Source: Myxococcus eversor (GTDB lineage Bacteria > Myxococcota > Myxococcia > Myxococcales > Myxococcaceae). From it: a stretch of 64,000 nucleotides of DNA. Location of the stretch: NCBI RefSeq assembly GCF_010894455.1, contig NZ_JAAIXY010000005.1:248001-312000 (forward strand), read 5' to 3'. The translations under genes and the position numbers were made by a program. Positions 17,159 to 25,592 of this stretch are shown one piece after another; the first letter of the stretch is position 1, and the number at the start of each line of letters is the position of its first letter. Under the pieces are notes generated by a model. The model was not told where the DNA came from. It did not search any database and was given only the letters and a program-made list of their open reading frames with translations.

Positions 17159-18058
17159 ATGAGCGTCGTCATCAACACCCCGAATGGAAACATTGGCCGG
17201 AACCTCGCCCTGCGGCTGCTGGATGCGGGGCAGTCCATCACCGTCATCAGCCGGACCGCGGAGAAGGTGGCGGACCTGGCGAAGCGGGGCGCGAAGGTGG
17301 TGGAGGGGTCCTCCGACGACGCGGCCGTGTTGGACAAGGCCTTCGCGGGAGCCTCGGCGGTCTTCTGGCTGACGCCGCCGGCCATGCGGCCGGACTTCGC
17401 CGATTGGACCCAGGGCATGGCGCGACTGGCGGCCGAGAAGGCGAAGCAGCACGGCGTGAAGCGGGTGGTGGTGCTGTCCAGCGTCGGCGCGCAGTCGGGC
17501 CCGGGGACGGGGCCCGTGAGTGTGCTGAAGGGCGTGGAGGAGGCCTTCAAGGCCGCCGTCGCCGACGTCACCATCCTCCGTCCGGGCTACTTCATGGAAA
17601 ATCTCCTGCGCGACTTGCCGTCGCTCTTGAACGCGAGCTCCCTCTTCCTGACCACCTCCCCCGAGCGCAGGGCGCCCTTCGTCGCGACGGCGGACATCGC
17701 GCACAAGGCGGCGGACGTGCTGCTGGACGCGGGCTGGAAGGGGCACCGGTATGTCGGCGTCCACGGGCCCCAGGACCTCACGTACGCGGAGGTGGTGGAA
17801 ATCCTCTCGCGAGAGCTGGGGCGTCCCGTGCGCTATGTGCAGGTCTCCTTCGACGACGCGCGCAAGGCGATGCTGGGCATGGGCCTGCCCGGGTTCATGG
17901 TCGACCTCTACGTGCAGATGTACGAGGCCATCCCCAAGGGGCTGATGGACGCGGCCGAGCCCCGGTCGGCGGAGACCACCACGTCCACCACGCTGGCTCA
18001 GTGGGCGCGCGAGGTCCTCAAGCCCGCGCTGGAGCAGGCGCGCACGGCCGCGGCGTAG
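17159..18058 (+). CDS. NmrA-like NAD(P)-binding oxidoreductase
   Basis: A 299-residue atypical SDR. The N-terminal Rossmann motif is modified (NTPNGNIGRNL, residues 6-16, with G10 and G13 in place of the canonical GxxGxxG). ITVISRTAEKVADL follows as the second strand, VVVLSSVGAQSGPG as the active-site strand, and the substrate half contains ILRPGYFMENL and DLTYAEVVEILSRELGR. This matches the NmrA/HSCARG and NAD(P)H azoreductase-like group, which includes both redox sensors and reductases; the lack of a YxxxK pair fits NmrA-like proteins. GGAGG precedes the ATG at 17159. It is probably controlled by the divergent LysR gene. Confidence 0.85.
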   Translation: MSVVINTPNGNIGRNLALRLLDAGQSITVISRTAEKVADLAKRGAKVVEGSSDDAAVLDKAFAGASAVFWLTPPAMRPDFADWTQGMARLAAEKAKQHGVKRVVVLSSVGAQSGPGTGPVSVLKGVEEAFKAAVADVTILRPGYFMENLLRDLPSLLNASSLFLTTSPERRAPFVATADIAHKAADVLLDAGWKGHRYVGVHGPQDLTYAEVVEILSRELGRPVRYVQVSFDDARKAMLGMGLPGFMVDLYVQMYEAIPKGLMDAAEPRSAETTTSTTLAQWAREVLKPALEQARTAAA

Positions 18059-18080
18059 CGCCGTGCGCGTTGCTCCTCGT

Positions 18081-18115
18081 GCATCGCCGCGCCGGGTCAG
18101 TTCGCGCGGCGATGC
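18081..18115. terminator. Possible bidirectional terminator between convergent genes
   Basis: GCATCGCCGCGC (18081-18092) and GCGCGGCGATGC (18104-18115) form a perfect 12-bp stem with an 11-nt loop. It lies between the stops of two convergent genes and overlaps the last codons of the minus-strand gene. There is no T tract on either side, so it may pause transcription or protect RNA ends instead of acting as a classical terminator. Confidence 0.5.
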
Positions 18116-18846
18116 CTCGCCCGGTAGAGGTCGTCAAAGAAGGTCATGATGAGATGGGCGCCCAATGCCAGACCTTGCTCGATGTCCAGGGCCGCCTTCG
18201 GGTCTGACTCATAGGGGGCGTCGAGATACCGGTAGAAGCCTTCGGCATGCTCGTTATCGAGCGTGGCATGGAGCGGGTAGTGGACCACACGGTCCTTCGG
18301 AAGCCAGCCGCGCTTGACGATGCTCTCGCCCGTGACGAACGCGGCCTCCCCGAACAAGTCCTCGATCATTCCGAAGACGGCCATGCCGAAGTGAACGGAC
18401 TCGAAACAGGCCGTGCCTGCCAGTGACGTGTTGTAGGCGAGAATCTCCGGCCAGGGACGACACTTCTCCACCTGCGCGCGCGACGCGCCAAGTCGTTCCA
18501 GGAGCAGGCGGAAGGTGCTGTCGTGGCCATCGCCGAGCTTTCCCCGCCCGTGCTCGTCGAACACGTTCTCGAGGATGGGAAGCCGGTCGGAGAGGTCCGG
18601 GAGCCGGCTCATGAGCAGGGCCATGGGGCGCGAGAAGTTCGCGACGGCGAAGCGCATGTGGACCTGCGTCTCCACGAAGTCCGCCTGCTCGAAGTCACCC
18701 CCCATCAGGGCGTTGAGGTACCTGCTGGACTTGATGTGATTGCCACGCTCCTTGAACGTGGCGATGTAATGACGCAGCTTCGGCGCTGCGCTGGGAGAGG
18801 TCAGAGACACGGGTGACTCCTGGGGTTTTGGTTGTGATTGGGGCAT
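18097..18846 (-). CDS. Iron-containing redox enzyme family (haem-oxygenase-like diiron) protein
   Basis: A 249-residue all-helical protein from ATG 18846. It resembles the TenA/haem-oxygenase-like superfamily, especially the PF14518-type iron-containing redox enzymes. Candidate metal ligands sit in the expected order: DFVETQVHMRF (Glu and His), VFDEHGRGKLGDGHDSTF (Glu, His, His), ACFESVHFGMAVF and VVHYPLHATLDNEHAEGF. Members act on fatty acids or small metabolites with O2, or serve as self-sacrificing oxidases. The upstream neighbour, in divergent orientation, encodes a siderophore-interacting flavoprotein, so an iron-linked role is plausible but unproven. Confidence 0.72.
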   Translation of the reverse strand: MPQSQPKPQESPVSLTSPSAAPKLRHYIATFKERGNHIKSSRYLNALMGGDFEQADFVETQVHMRFAVANFSRPMALLMSRLPDLSDRLPILENVFDEHGRGKLGDGHDSTFRLLLERLGASRAQVEKCRPWPEILAYNTSLAGTACFESVHFGMAVFGMIEDLFGEAAFVTGESIVKRGWLPKDRVVHYPLHATLDNEHAEGFYRYLDAPYESDPKAALDIEQGLALGAHLIMTFFDDLYRARHRRAN

Positions 18847-19107
18847 GGCAATCAGACGGTTCGGGCATGCCCAGGTGTTTGTTCTGCACCGTTCCGATAC
18901 ACGGGTGGGGCCTCGAGTCTGTCCAGGAGACAGCACCTGCCTGCGGGGGAGTCGGGCCACGACGTCGCCATGCGCGGGGACGCGTTGTCGGTGCGCGTCC
19001 GCGCTTCATCAGCTTCACACTTCTTCACGGCCGCGTCATCTCAGTTCATCCCCAAGGGGGAGGGTTGGAGTGAGGATGCGGCTGTCACCACACGTGGAGA
19101 GAGAAGC
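18847..19107. promoter_or_regulatory. Divergent intergenic region between diiron-enzyme and siderophore-reductase genes
   Basis: About 260 bp separate two divergent starts and must contain both promoters. I see no Fur-box-like sequence and no clear minus 10/minus 35 pair. A GGAGAGAGAAG ribosome binding site precedes the plus-strand gene at 19108. Confidence 0.35.
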
Positions 19108-19830
19108 ATGGCGTCGGGGCAGGCAATCATCAGCGGGCTGCTGGGTCGGTTCTTCTTCACGGAAGCGCGCGTGGGACAGGTCCGCGACGTGTCACCGCAC
19201 TTCCGCTGGATGGAGTTGGTGGGCGAGGGCCTGCGGGACATCGAGTGGAGCCCGGGGGACAAGGTGCAGGTCTTCATCCCGGACGTGGGCATGAGGACGT
19301 ACACGCCGTTGGGCTGGGACTCGACGCTGGGGTCCACGCGCTTCCTTGTCTACCTGCACGGGGACGGTCCCGGTGCGCGGTGGGGGCGCGGCGTGAAGGT
19401 GGGTGACCGCTGCCAGTTCTTCGGGCCGCGAGGCTCCATCGCGCTCCCGTCCCTTCCCGGGCCGGTGGTCCTCTTCGGGGACGAGACGTCGTTCGCCGTC
19501 GCTCACGCGCTGAAGAACCTGAAGGCGGGCTCGGCGGACGTCGAGTACGTGTTCGAGGTCTCCTCGCGCGCGGAGTCAGAAGGGGTGTTGGGGGAGCTGG
19601 GCCTCGCGGGTGCTTCCGTGGTGGAGAAGCAGTCGGGGGAGGCGCACCTCGCGGACGTGCAGGCCCGGCTGCGGACGGCACTGGAGCGTCGGCGGGGCGC
19701 GCACCTGGTCCTGACGGGGCGGGCGCACGCCATCCAGGCCGTGAGGAGTCAGCTCCGCGCGAGTGGAGTGGCTCACGCCGGGCAGAAGGTGAAAGCGTAC
19801 TGGGCCGAGGGCAAGAGAGGCCTCGACTGA
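19108..19830 (+). CDS. Siderophore-interacting protein (FAD-dependent ferric reductase family)
   Basis: A 240-residue flavoprotein of the ViuB/SIP type. An N-terminal FAD-binding barrel contains the flavin-binding motif RTYTPLGWD (63-71), W-S-P-G-D-K-V and VYLHGDGPGARWG. A C-terminal NAD(P)H-like domain contains VVLFGDETSFAVAHAL. These enzymes reduce Fe(III)-siderophores in the cytoplasm to free iron. The length is slightly below the usual 250-280. It is divergent from a diiron-type enzyme gene and is followed 90 bp later by the acyl-CoA synthetase fusion gene. Confidence 0.88.
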   Translation: MASGQAIISGLLGRFFFTEARVGQVRDVSPHFRWMELVGEGLRDIEWSPGDKVQVFIPDVGMRTYTPLGWDSTLGSTRFLVYLHGDGPGARWGRGVKVGDRCQFFGPRGSIALPSLPGPVVLFGDETSFAVAHALKNLKAGSADVEYVFEVSSRAESEGVLGELGLAGASVVEKQSGEAHLADVQARLRTALERRRGAHLVLTGRAHAIQAVRSQLRASGVAHAGQKVKAYWAEGKRGLD

Positions 19831-19920
19831 GCAATGGGGCCGGACGGATGACGGCTGCCGCACGGTTGTCGGGCGAAGCGCTTGCGTGTGCGCGCGCGTC
19901 GTTTCAAAGACGATGTCCTC

Positions 19921-22659
19921 ATGGACGAGCGCGCGCCTGGCCCCCGGAAGTCGGACCCTTCCTACAATGTGCTGCACCAGCAGGGCACCCGGCAGCCGCT
20001 GGATGTGCTCTTCAAGCCGCGCAGCGTGGCGGTGGTGGGGGCCAGTGAGCGTCCGGGCAGCGTGGGGCGCACCGTCCTCTGGAACCTCATCAGCAATCCC
20101 TTTGGCGGCACCGTCTACCCCATCAACCCGAAGCGTCCCAATGTGCTGGGCATTCGCGCGTGGCCATCGCTGCGCTCGCTGCCGGAGCCGGTGGACCTGG
20201 CCGTCGTCGTCACGCCCGCGCCGGCTGTCCCGGACGTCATCCGCGAGTGCGCGGAGCTGGGCGTGCGGGGCGCCATCATCATCTCCGCGGGCTTCAAGGA
20301 GACGGGGGAAGCGGGCGCGAAGCTGGAGCGGGAGATTCTCCAGATTGCCCAGGCGGCGCGGATGCGCATCATCGGCCCCAACTGCCTGGGGGTGATGCGT
20401 CCGCCCACGGGTTTCAACGCGACGTTCGCCGGGTCGATGGCGCGGCCGGGCAACGTGGCCTTCATCAGCCAGAGCGGCGCGCTGCTCACCGCCATCCTCG
20501 ACTGGAGCCTGCGCGAGTCGGTGGGCTTCAGCGCCTTCGTCTCCGTGGGCTCCATGTTGGACGTGGGCTGGGGTGACCTCATCGACTACCTGGCTGATGA
20601 CCCGATGACGCGCTCCATCCTCATCTACATGGAGTCCATCGGCGACGCGCGGGCCTTCCTGTCGGCCGCGCGCGAGGTGGCGCTCACCAAGCCCATCATC
20701 GTCATCAAGGCGGGGCGCACGGCGCAGGCCGCGCAGGCCGCCGCGTCGCACACGGGCACGCTGACGGGCAGCGACGAGGTGCTCACCGCCGCGTTCCGCC
20801 GCACCGGCGTGCTGCGCGTGGACTCCATCTCCGACCTCTTCTACATGGCGGAGACGCTGGCGAAGCAGCCGCGCCCCGCGGGCCGTCGCCTCACCGTCGT
20901 CACCAACGCGGGCGGGCCGGGGGTGCTCGCCACGGATGCGCTGGTGTCGGGCGGCGGTGAGCTGGCGGTGCTCGGCGACGAGACGCGCAAGGCGCTGGAT
21001 GGCTTCCTGCCGCCCCAGTGGAGTCACGGCAATCCGGTGGACGTGCTGGGCGACGCGGACCCGGAGCGCTACGCGAAGGCGCTGGAGGTGGCGGGGAAGG
21101 ACCCCAACAGCGACGGGCTCCTGGTCATCCTCACCCCGCAGGACATGACGGAGCCCACGCAGACGGCGGACCGGCTCAAGCCCTACGCGAAGCTGTCCGG
21201 CAAGCCGGTGCTGGCGAGCTGGATGGGCGGCTCGGAAGTCGTGGCGGGAGAGCGCATCCTCAACGACGCGGGCATCCCGACATTCGGCTATCCCGACACG
21301 GCCGCGCGCATCTTCAATTACATGTGGCGCTACTCGTACAACCTCGTGGGCCTGTACGAGACGCCGACGCTGGCGGAGGAGCCCACGGGCGGGCGCGACG
21401 TGGCTCGGCGACTGGTGGACGCGGCGCGCGCGCAAGGGCGCACGCTGCTGACAGAGCACGAGTCCAAGCAGCTCCTGGCCGCCTACGGCATCCCCACCGT
21501 CGAGACGCGGCTGGCGACGACGGAGGAGGGCGCGGTGGCCGAGGCGGAGGCGCTCGGCTATCCCGTGGTCCTCAAGCTCCACTCCTTCACGGTGACGCAC
21601 AAGACGGACGTCGGAGGCGTGCGGCTCGACCTGCCGGACGCGGAGGCGGTGCGCGCGGCGTTCCGAGGCATCCGTGAGCGACTGGTGGAGCTGGGGCAGG
21701 TCGAGGCCTTCGACGGCGTCACCGTCCAGCCGATGGTGAAGCTGGGAGGCTACGAGCTGATTGTAGGCAGCAGCCTGGACCCCCAGTTCGGGCCGGTGCT
21801 GCTCTTCGGCGCGGGTGGGTCGCTGGTGGAGGTGTTCAAGGACCGGGCGCTGGGGCTGCCTCCACTGAACACGACGCTCGCGCGGCGGATGATGGAGCAG
21901 ACCCGCATCCTCCAGGCGCTGCGCGGCGTGCGCGGCGCGAAGCCGGTGGACCTGCCGGAGCTGGAGCGGCTGCTCGTTCGCTTCGGGCAGCTCGTCGTCG
22001 AGCAGCGGCTGGTGAAGGAGGTGGACATCAATCCCCTGCTGGCCTCGCCGGAGCGGCTGCTCGTGCTGGATGCTCGCGTGGTGCTGCATCCTCCGGACGT
22101 GACGGAAGCGGAGCTGCCCCCACTGGCCATCGAGCCCTATCCGCAACAGTACGTGGCGCCGTTCCGGATGAAGAGCGGCGAGGAGCTGATGCTCAGGCCC
22201 ATCCGTCCAGAGGATGAGCCGAAGATGGAGCGCTTCCATCGGACGCTCTCGGAGCAGACGGTGTTCCTGCGCTACGCGGGGCTGATGCAGTTGAGTACGC
22301 GTGTGGCGCACGAGCGGCTGGCGCGCATCTGCTTCAACGACTACGCGCGGGAGATGGCGCTGGTGGCCGAGCGGCGCGGCGGGGAGATTCTGGGAGTGGG
22401 GCGACTGACGCGGCTGCGGGGGACTCGCGACGCGGAGTACGCCATCCTCATCAGCGACGAGGTGCAGCACCAGGGCCTGGGCTCGGAGATGCTGCGGCGA
22501 CTGGTGGAGGTGGGCCGCGCGTGGGGCATGCACCGAATCGTCGCGGACATCCTCGCGGGCAACCGCGCCATGCAGAACGTCAGCAAGCGGCTGGGGTTCT
22601 CCATCCTCGCCCATGAAGAGCTGGCCCCGGACATGGTCAAAGCGGTGAAGGTGCTCTGA
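19921..22659 (+). CDS. ADP-forming acyl-CoA synthetase fused to GNAT acetyltransferase (Pat/YfiQ architecture)
   Basis: A 912-residue protein. Residues 25-480 form the CoA-binding and ligase-CoA domains ([38 protein letters not shown]). Residues 500-715 form an ATP-grasp domain ([41 protein letters not shown]). A GNAT domain closes the chain (about 745-912; [26 protein letters not shown]). This is the layout of protein acetyltransferase Pat, which inactivates acetyl-CoA synthetase by lysine acetylation. Unlike enterobacterial Pat, the phospho-His of the synthetase is kept (His277 in [11 protein letters not shown]), so the ligase half may be active. The ATG at 19921 is preferred; a TTG at 19882 is possible. 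Confidence 0.9.
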   Translation: MDERAPGPRKSDPSYNVLHQQGTRQPLDVLFKPRSVAVVGASERPGSVGRTVLWNLISNPFGGTVYPINPKRPNVLGIRAWPSLRSLPEPVDLAVVVTPAPAVPDVIRECAELGVRGAIIISAGFKETGEAGAKLEREILQIAQAARMRIIGPNCLGVMRPPTGFNATFAGSMARPGNVAFISQSGALLTAILDWSLRESVGFSAFVSVGSMLDVGWGDLIDYLADDPMTRSILIYMESIGDARAFLSAAREVALTKPIIVIKAGRTAQAAQAAASHTGTLTGSDEVLTAAFRRTGVLRVDSISDLFYMAETLAKQPRPAGRRLTVVTNAGGPGVLATDALVSGGGELAVLGDETRKALDGFLPPQWSHGNPVDVLGDADPERYAKALEVAGKDPNSDGLLVILTPQDMTEPTQTADRLKPYAKLSGKPVLASWMGGSEVVAGERILNDAGIPTFGYPDTAARIFNYMWRYSYNLVGLYETPTLAEEPTGGRDVARRLVDAARAQGRTLLTEHESKQLLAAYGIPTVETRLATTEEGAVAEAEALGYPVVLKLHSFTVTHKTDVGGVRLDLPDAEAVRAAFRGIRERLVELGQVEAFDGVTVQPMVKLGGYELIVGSSLDPQFGPVLLFGAGGSLVEVFKDRALGLPPLNTTLARRMMEQTRILQALRGVRGAKPVDLPELERLLVRFGQLVVEQRLVKEVDINPLLASPERLLVLDARVVLHPPDVTEAELPPLAIEPYPQQYVAPFRMKSGEELMLRPIRPEDEPKMERFHRTLSEQTVFLRYAGLMQLSTRVAHERLARICFNDYAREMALVAERRGGEILGVGRLTRLRGTRDAEYAILISDEVQHQGLGSEMLRRLVEVGRAWGMHRIVADILAGNRAMQNVSKRLGFSILAHEELAPDMVKAVKVL

Positions 22660-22688
22660 CTCACGTCCGGGACCGGGCGCCGCGGCGG

Positions 22689-25391
22689 CTAACGGGCTTC
22701 GAGGTTCAGCTCCAGGTCGAACCCCACGTCGCTCGACTCCGCGTTGGCCTGCTTCACCATCACCGCGATGGTGTTCTCCCCCACGACGAAGGCGGAGCCG
22801 TCGAAGCTGGCGGTGCTGATGACGGCGTCCTTCAGCACGCCGCTGGCGAAGGTGCCATGGCCGAGGCCGTTGTCGGTGTACCGGGAGTAGACGAGCTTCC
22901 CGTTCACCCAGATGGCCACGCCGTCGTCATGCAGCACGCGGAGGTTGGCGGTGCGGATGGCCTCGCCGAGCGTGAGCTTCTTGCGGAAGTAGACGCTGGG
23001 CTGCAGGGGCGTCGTCTTGTTGAGCACGGTGTGCTCGTCCCCGTCGCCAAAGCCGAGCTTCGCGGGGCCCGAGCGCCACGCGCTGTCATCGAAGTTGTGT
23101 GCCGTCCACGAGGCGCCCGGGTTCACGTTGCGGTCGTCGAACTTCCAGTACTCACCGAAGGCGATGGCCCGGAACTGCGGCGTCCGGCTGATGGTGAAGG
23201 GCAGGTCGGTGCGGTCCTCGACGTCCTGCCGCGAGGCATCGGAGATGCGCAGCACGCCGTTGGACGTCTCGGTGCCCGGCACCGTCCACTCATAGAAGCC
23301 GATGTTGGGGACGCTCGGGTCGACCATCGTCCAGTGGGCTCCGTTGTCGGGCGAGAACTGGACCTGCACGTTGTCGACACCCGAGCCGTGGGTCATCCAC
23401 TGGAGCATCTGCACGTTGCCCGGGCGCAGCGTCTCGCCACCGTTGGGGCTCTCCATGAAGAGGGCATCGTGCTGCATGCCGTCGGTAGTGACTTTGAGCT
23501 CCAGGTCGAAGGACAAGTCGCTGGAGGTGGCGTTCGCCTGCTTCACCATGACGGCCAGCGTGTTGTCTCCCATCATGAAGCGGGAGCCGGGGATGGTCGT
23601 CGTGCTCAGGGTGTTGTCGGCGCTGGTGCCGGAGGCGTAGGCGCCGTGCGCGGTGGAGCCGACGTACTTGGAGAACACCTGGGTGCCGTTGAGGAACACC
23701 GCCACGCCGTCGTCGTGAACCACCTGGAGCGTGGCCTGCTCCACCATGCCGTGGATGGTGAACTTGCGGCGGAAGTAGACGGAGGGCTGGACAGGCGTCG
23801 TCTTCGCCAACACCGTCCGCTCGTCGGTCTCGCCGTAGCCGAGGTGCGCGAGGCCCTTCTTCCACGCCGCGTCATTGAAGCCAGGCGACGTCCACGCCGC
23901 GCCCGGGTCGACGTTGCGGTCGTCGTACTTCCACTCGGAGCCGAAGGCCACGGCGGTGAAGCCGGTGTTGGGAGGAGGGTCTGTCGGGGGCGGCGTGGTG
24001 CCTCCACCGCCGATGCGGATGATCTTCGCCACTGACGGCACCTTCTTCGAGTTGAGCAGGAACAGCATGTAGTGGCCGGGCGGCGCGACGTTCGGGTTGG
24101 GCGGCGCGACGACGTTGAGCCCGCCGCCGCTGGCGGTGAAGCGCAGCTTCATGAAGCGCTGGTTCTCGTCGAACGCGTGGGTGACGGAGCCCAGGCGAAT
24201 CCACGACGCCATGGTGATGCTGGCCGCGTCGGGGGTGTTGACGCGGAACGTCTCGCCATAGGCGATGGCCTCCGGCGCGGAGGAGATGGTGGGGCGCGGG
24301 CCGTTGAAGAGGTAGGGCGGGGAGAACACCTGCATCGTCTTCACGTTGCGGCTGCCCGCTGAGAGCACGCGGCCGTCCGGCAGCAGCAGGGTGGTGGAGT
24401 GGTAGCCGCGATAGGCGGAAGACGGCGCCAGCAGGGACCACTGCTCGGTGACGGGGTTCCACAGCTCCGTCTCCAGGCGGGGGAACTTGGGGTTGTCCGT
24501 GCCGGGGCCGCTGTGGCCGCCGGTGACGAGCACCGAGCCATCCGGCATCACCGTGCTGTTGTGCTGACGGCGCACGTAGCGCATGGGCGCCACCGAGCGC
24601 CAGGTGGGCTTCGCGGCGTTGAGGTCCAATATCTCCACGTTGTTGGTGGGGGGATTGTCCCCGCCGGTGATGAGGACCTTGCCGTCGTCGTACATCACCG
24701 CGCTGCCCGCGTTGCGGCTGTTCGCGTAGGTGGTTCGCGGGCCGGAGGACCAGGCGCCGGTGCCCTCCGTGTCGAGGTACCGCGCGGGCTTCCAGTAGCC
24801 CGCCATCAGCGTCTTGCCCGTGTTCGTCACGAACATCCACGGGTAGTACATGAGCTCCAGGCTCGCGCCCGTGAGGTTGCGCCAGGAGTTCTTCGACGAC
24901 TGCCAGACCTGGGGAACCAGGTTCTTGGTCCGGTCCTCCTTGGCGCCGCCCACCACCAGCATGTCGCCGTTGGGGAGCGTGGTGACGGTGGGGTACCACC
25001 GGCCGGCGTTCATGTTCGGCAGTCGCGTCCAGGTGAGCTTGAACGGGTCGAAGATGGAGGCGTAGGGCAGGCCGGAGTCATCCGTGATGTGGCCACCGGC
25101 CACGAACAGCCGGCCGTCCGCCATGAAGGCGTGGCCCGCGCAGAAGATGTTGAAGCCCGCCTTGGGCAGCGTGGTGAGGACGTTGGTCGCCGGGTCCCAG
25201 AGGGTGGGGGTGTCGCCGTCTCCGAACTCGGAGAAGAACATCACCTTGCCCGTGGGCAGCAGGTGGGTGTGGACGGCGGAGTACGGCCACTGCTGGACCG
25301 GGGTCCATTGGCCCACGGAGGCGGGTTGGGCCTGGGCGACCGAAATCGAAGCCCAGACAGCGAGGAAGGCAAGACGCCACGGATGGAACAT
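22689..25391 (-). CDS. Galactose oxidase/glyoxal oxidase-like copper radical oxidase, secreted
   Basis: A 900-residue secreted protein (signal MFHPWRLAFLAVWASISVAQ). The Kelch-like propeller carries all five residues expected for a Cys-Tyr radical copper site: Cys84 (NIFCAGHAF) and Tyr133 (GRWYPTV) for the thioether cofactor, axial Tyr330 with His331 (RGYHSTTLL), and His405 (VTHAFDENQR) in the DUF1929 domain. Such enzymes oxidise alcohols or aldehydes to products plus H2O2. The C-terminal 430 residues add two copies of a 165-residue module (AFG-x-x-WK-[YF]-DDRNV to AVMVKQANA) flanking a PNGGE Ig-like domain; these look carbohydrate-binding. The frame is open upstream to 26552, but that part overlaps the helicase gene. 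Confidence 0.88.
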   Translation of the reverse strand: MFHPWRLAFLAVWASISVAQAQPASVGQWTPVQQWPYSAVHTHLLPTGKVMFFSEFGDGDTPTLWDPATNVLTTLPKAGFNIFCAGHAFMADGRLFVAGGHITDDSGLPYASIFDPFKLTWTRLPNMNAGRWYPTVTTLPNGDMLVVGGAKEDRTKNLVPQVWQSSKNSWRNLTGASLELMYYPWMFVTNTGKTLMAGYWKPARYLDTEGTGAWSSGPRTTYANSRNAGSAVMYDDGKVLITGGDNPPTNNVEILDLNAAKPTWRSVAPMRYVRRQHNSTVMPDGSVLVTGGHSGPGTDNPKFPRLETELWNPVTEQWSLLAPSSAYRGYHSTTLLLPDGRVLSAGSRNVKTMQVFSPPYLFNGPRPTISSAPEAIAYGETFRVNTPDAASITMASWIRLGSVTHAFDENQRFMKLRFTASGGGLNVVAPPNPNVAPPGHYMLFLLNSKKVPSVAKIIRIGGGGTTPPPTDPPPNTGFTAVAFGSEWKYDDRNVDPGAAWTSPGFNDAAWKKGLAHLGYGETDERTVLAKTTPVQPSVYFRRKFTIHGMVEQATLQVVHDDGVAVFLNGTQVFSKYVGSTAHGAYASGTSADNTLSTTTIPGSRFMMGDNTLAVMVKQANATSSDLSFDLELKVTTDGMQHDALFMESPNGGETLRPGNVQMLQWMTHGSGVDNVQVQFSPDNGAHWTMVDPSVPNIGFYEWTVPGTETSNGVLRISDASRQDVEDRTDLPFTISRTPQFRAIAFGEYWKFDDRNVNPGASWTAHNFDDSAWRSGPAKLGFGDGDEHTVLNKTTPLQPSVYFRKKLTLGEAIRTANLRVLHDDGVAIWVNGKLVYSRYTDNGLGHGTFASGVLKDAVISTASFDGSAFVVGENTIAVMVKQANAESSDVGFDLELNLEAR

Positions 25392-25592
25392 CACGCTGCC
25401 CCTTTGTTGGTCGAAAGGTCGCGCAACGGTAGGCACGGGCCCTGCGAGCCACATCGTTCCGGCGTGCGTGGACAATGACGCGGGGTGGACCGAGCCCCAG
25501 CGCCCGCGTCCGGGTCGGGACTGTTCGTGGGGCACGGGTGTCTGATTTCGCAGCGGACGCGAATCGGTGGCTGCTCTAGAGTCCGCCGGGTG

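Noticed and set aside
19576-22614. Minus-strand open frame of about 1000 codons opposite the acyl-CoA synthetase fusion
   Set aside because: The plus strand encodes a complete and well-conserved two-part enzyme; the antisense product resembles no protein.
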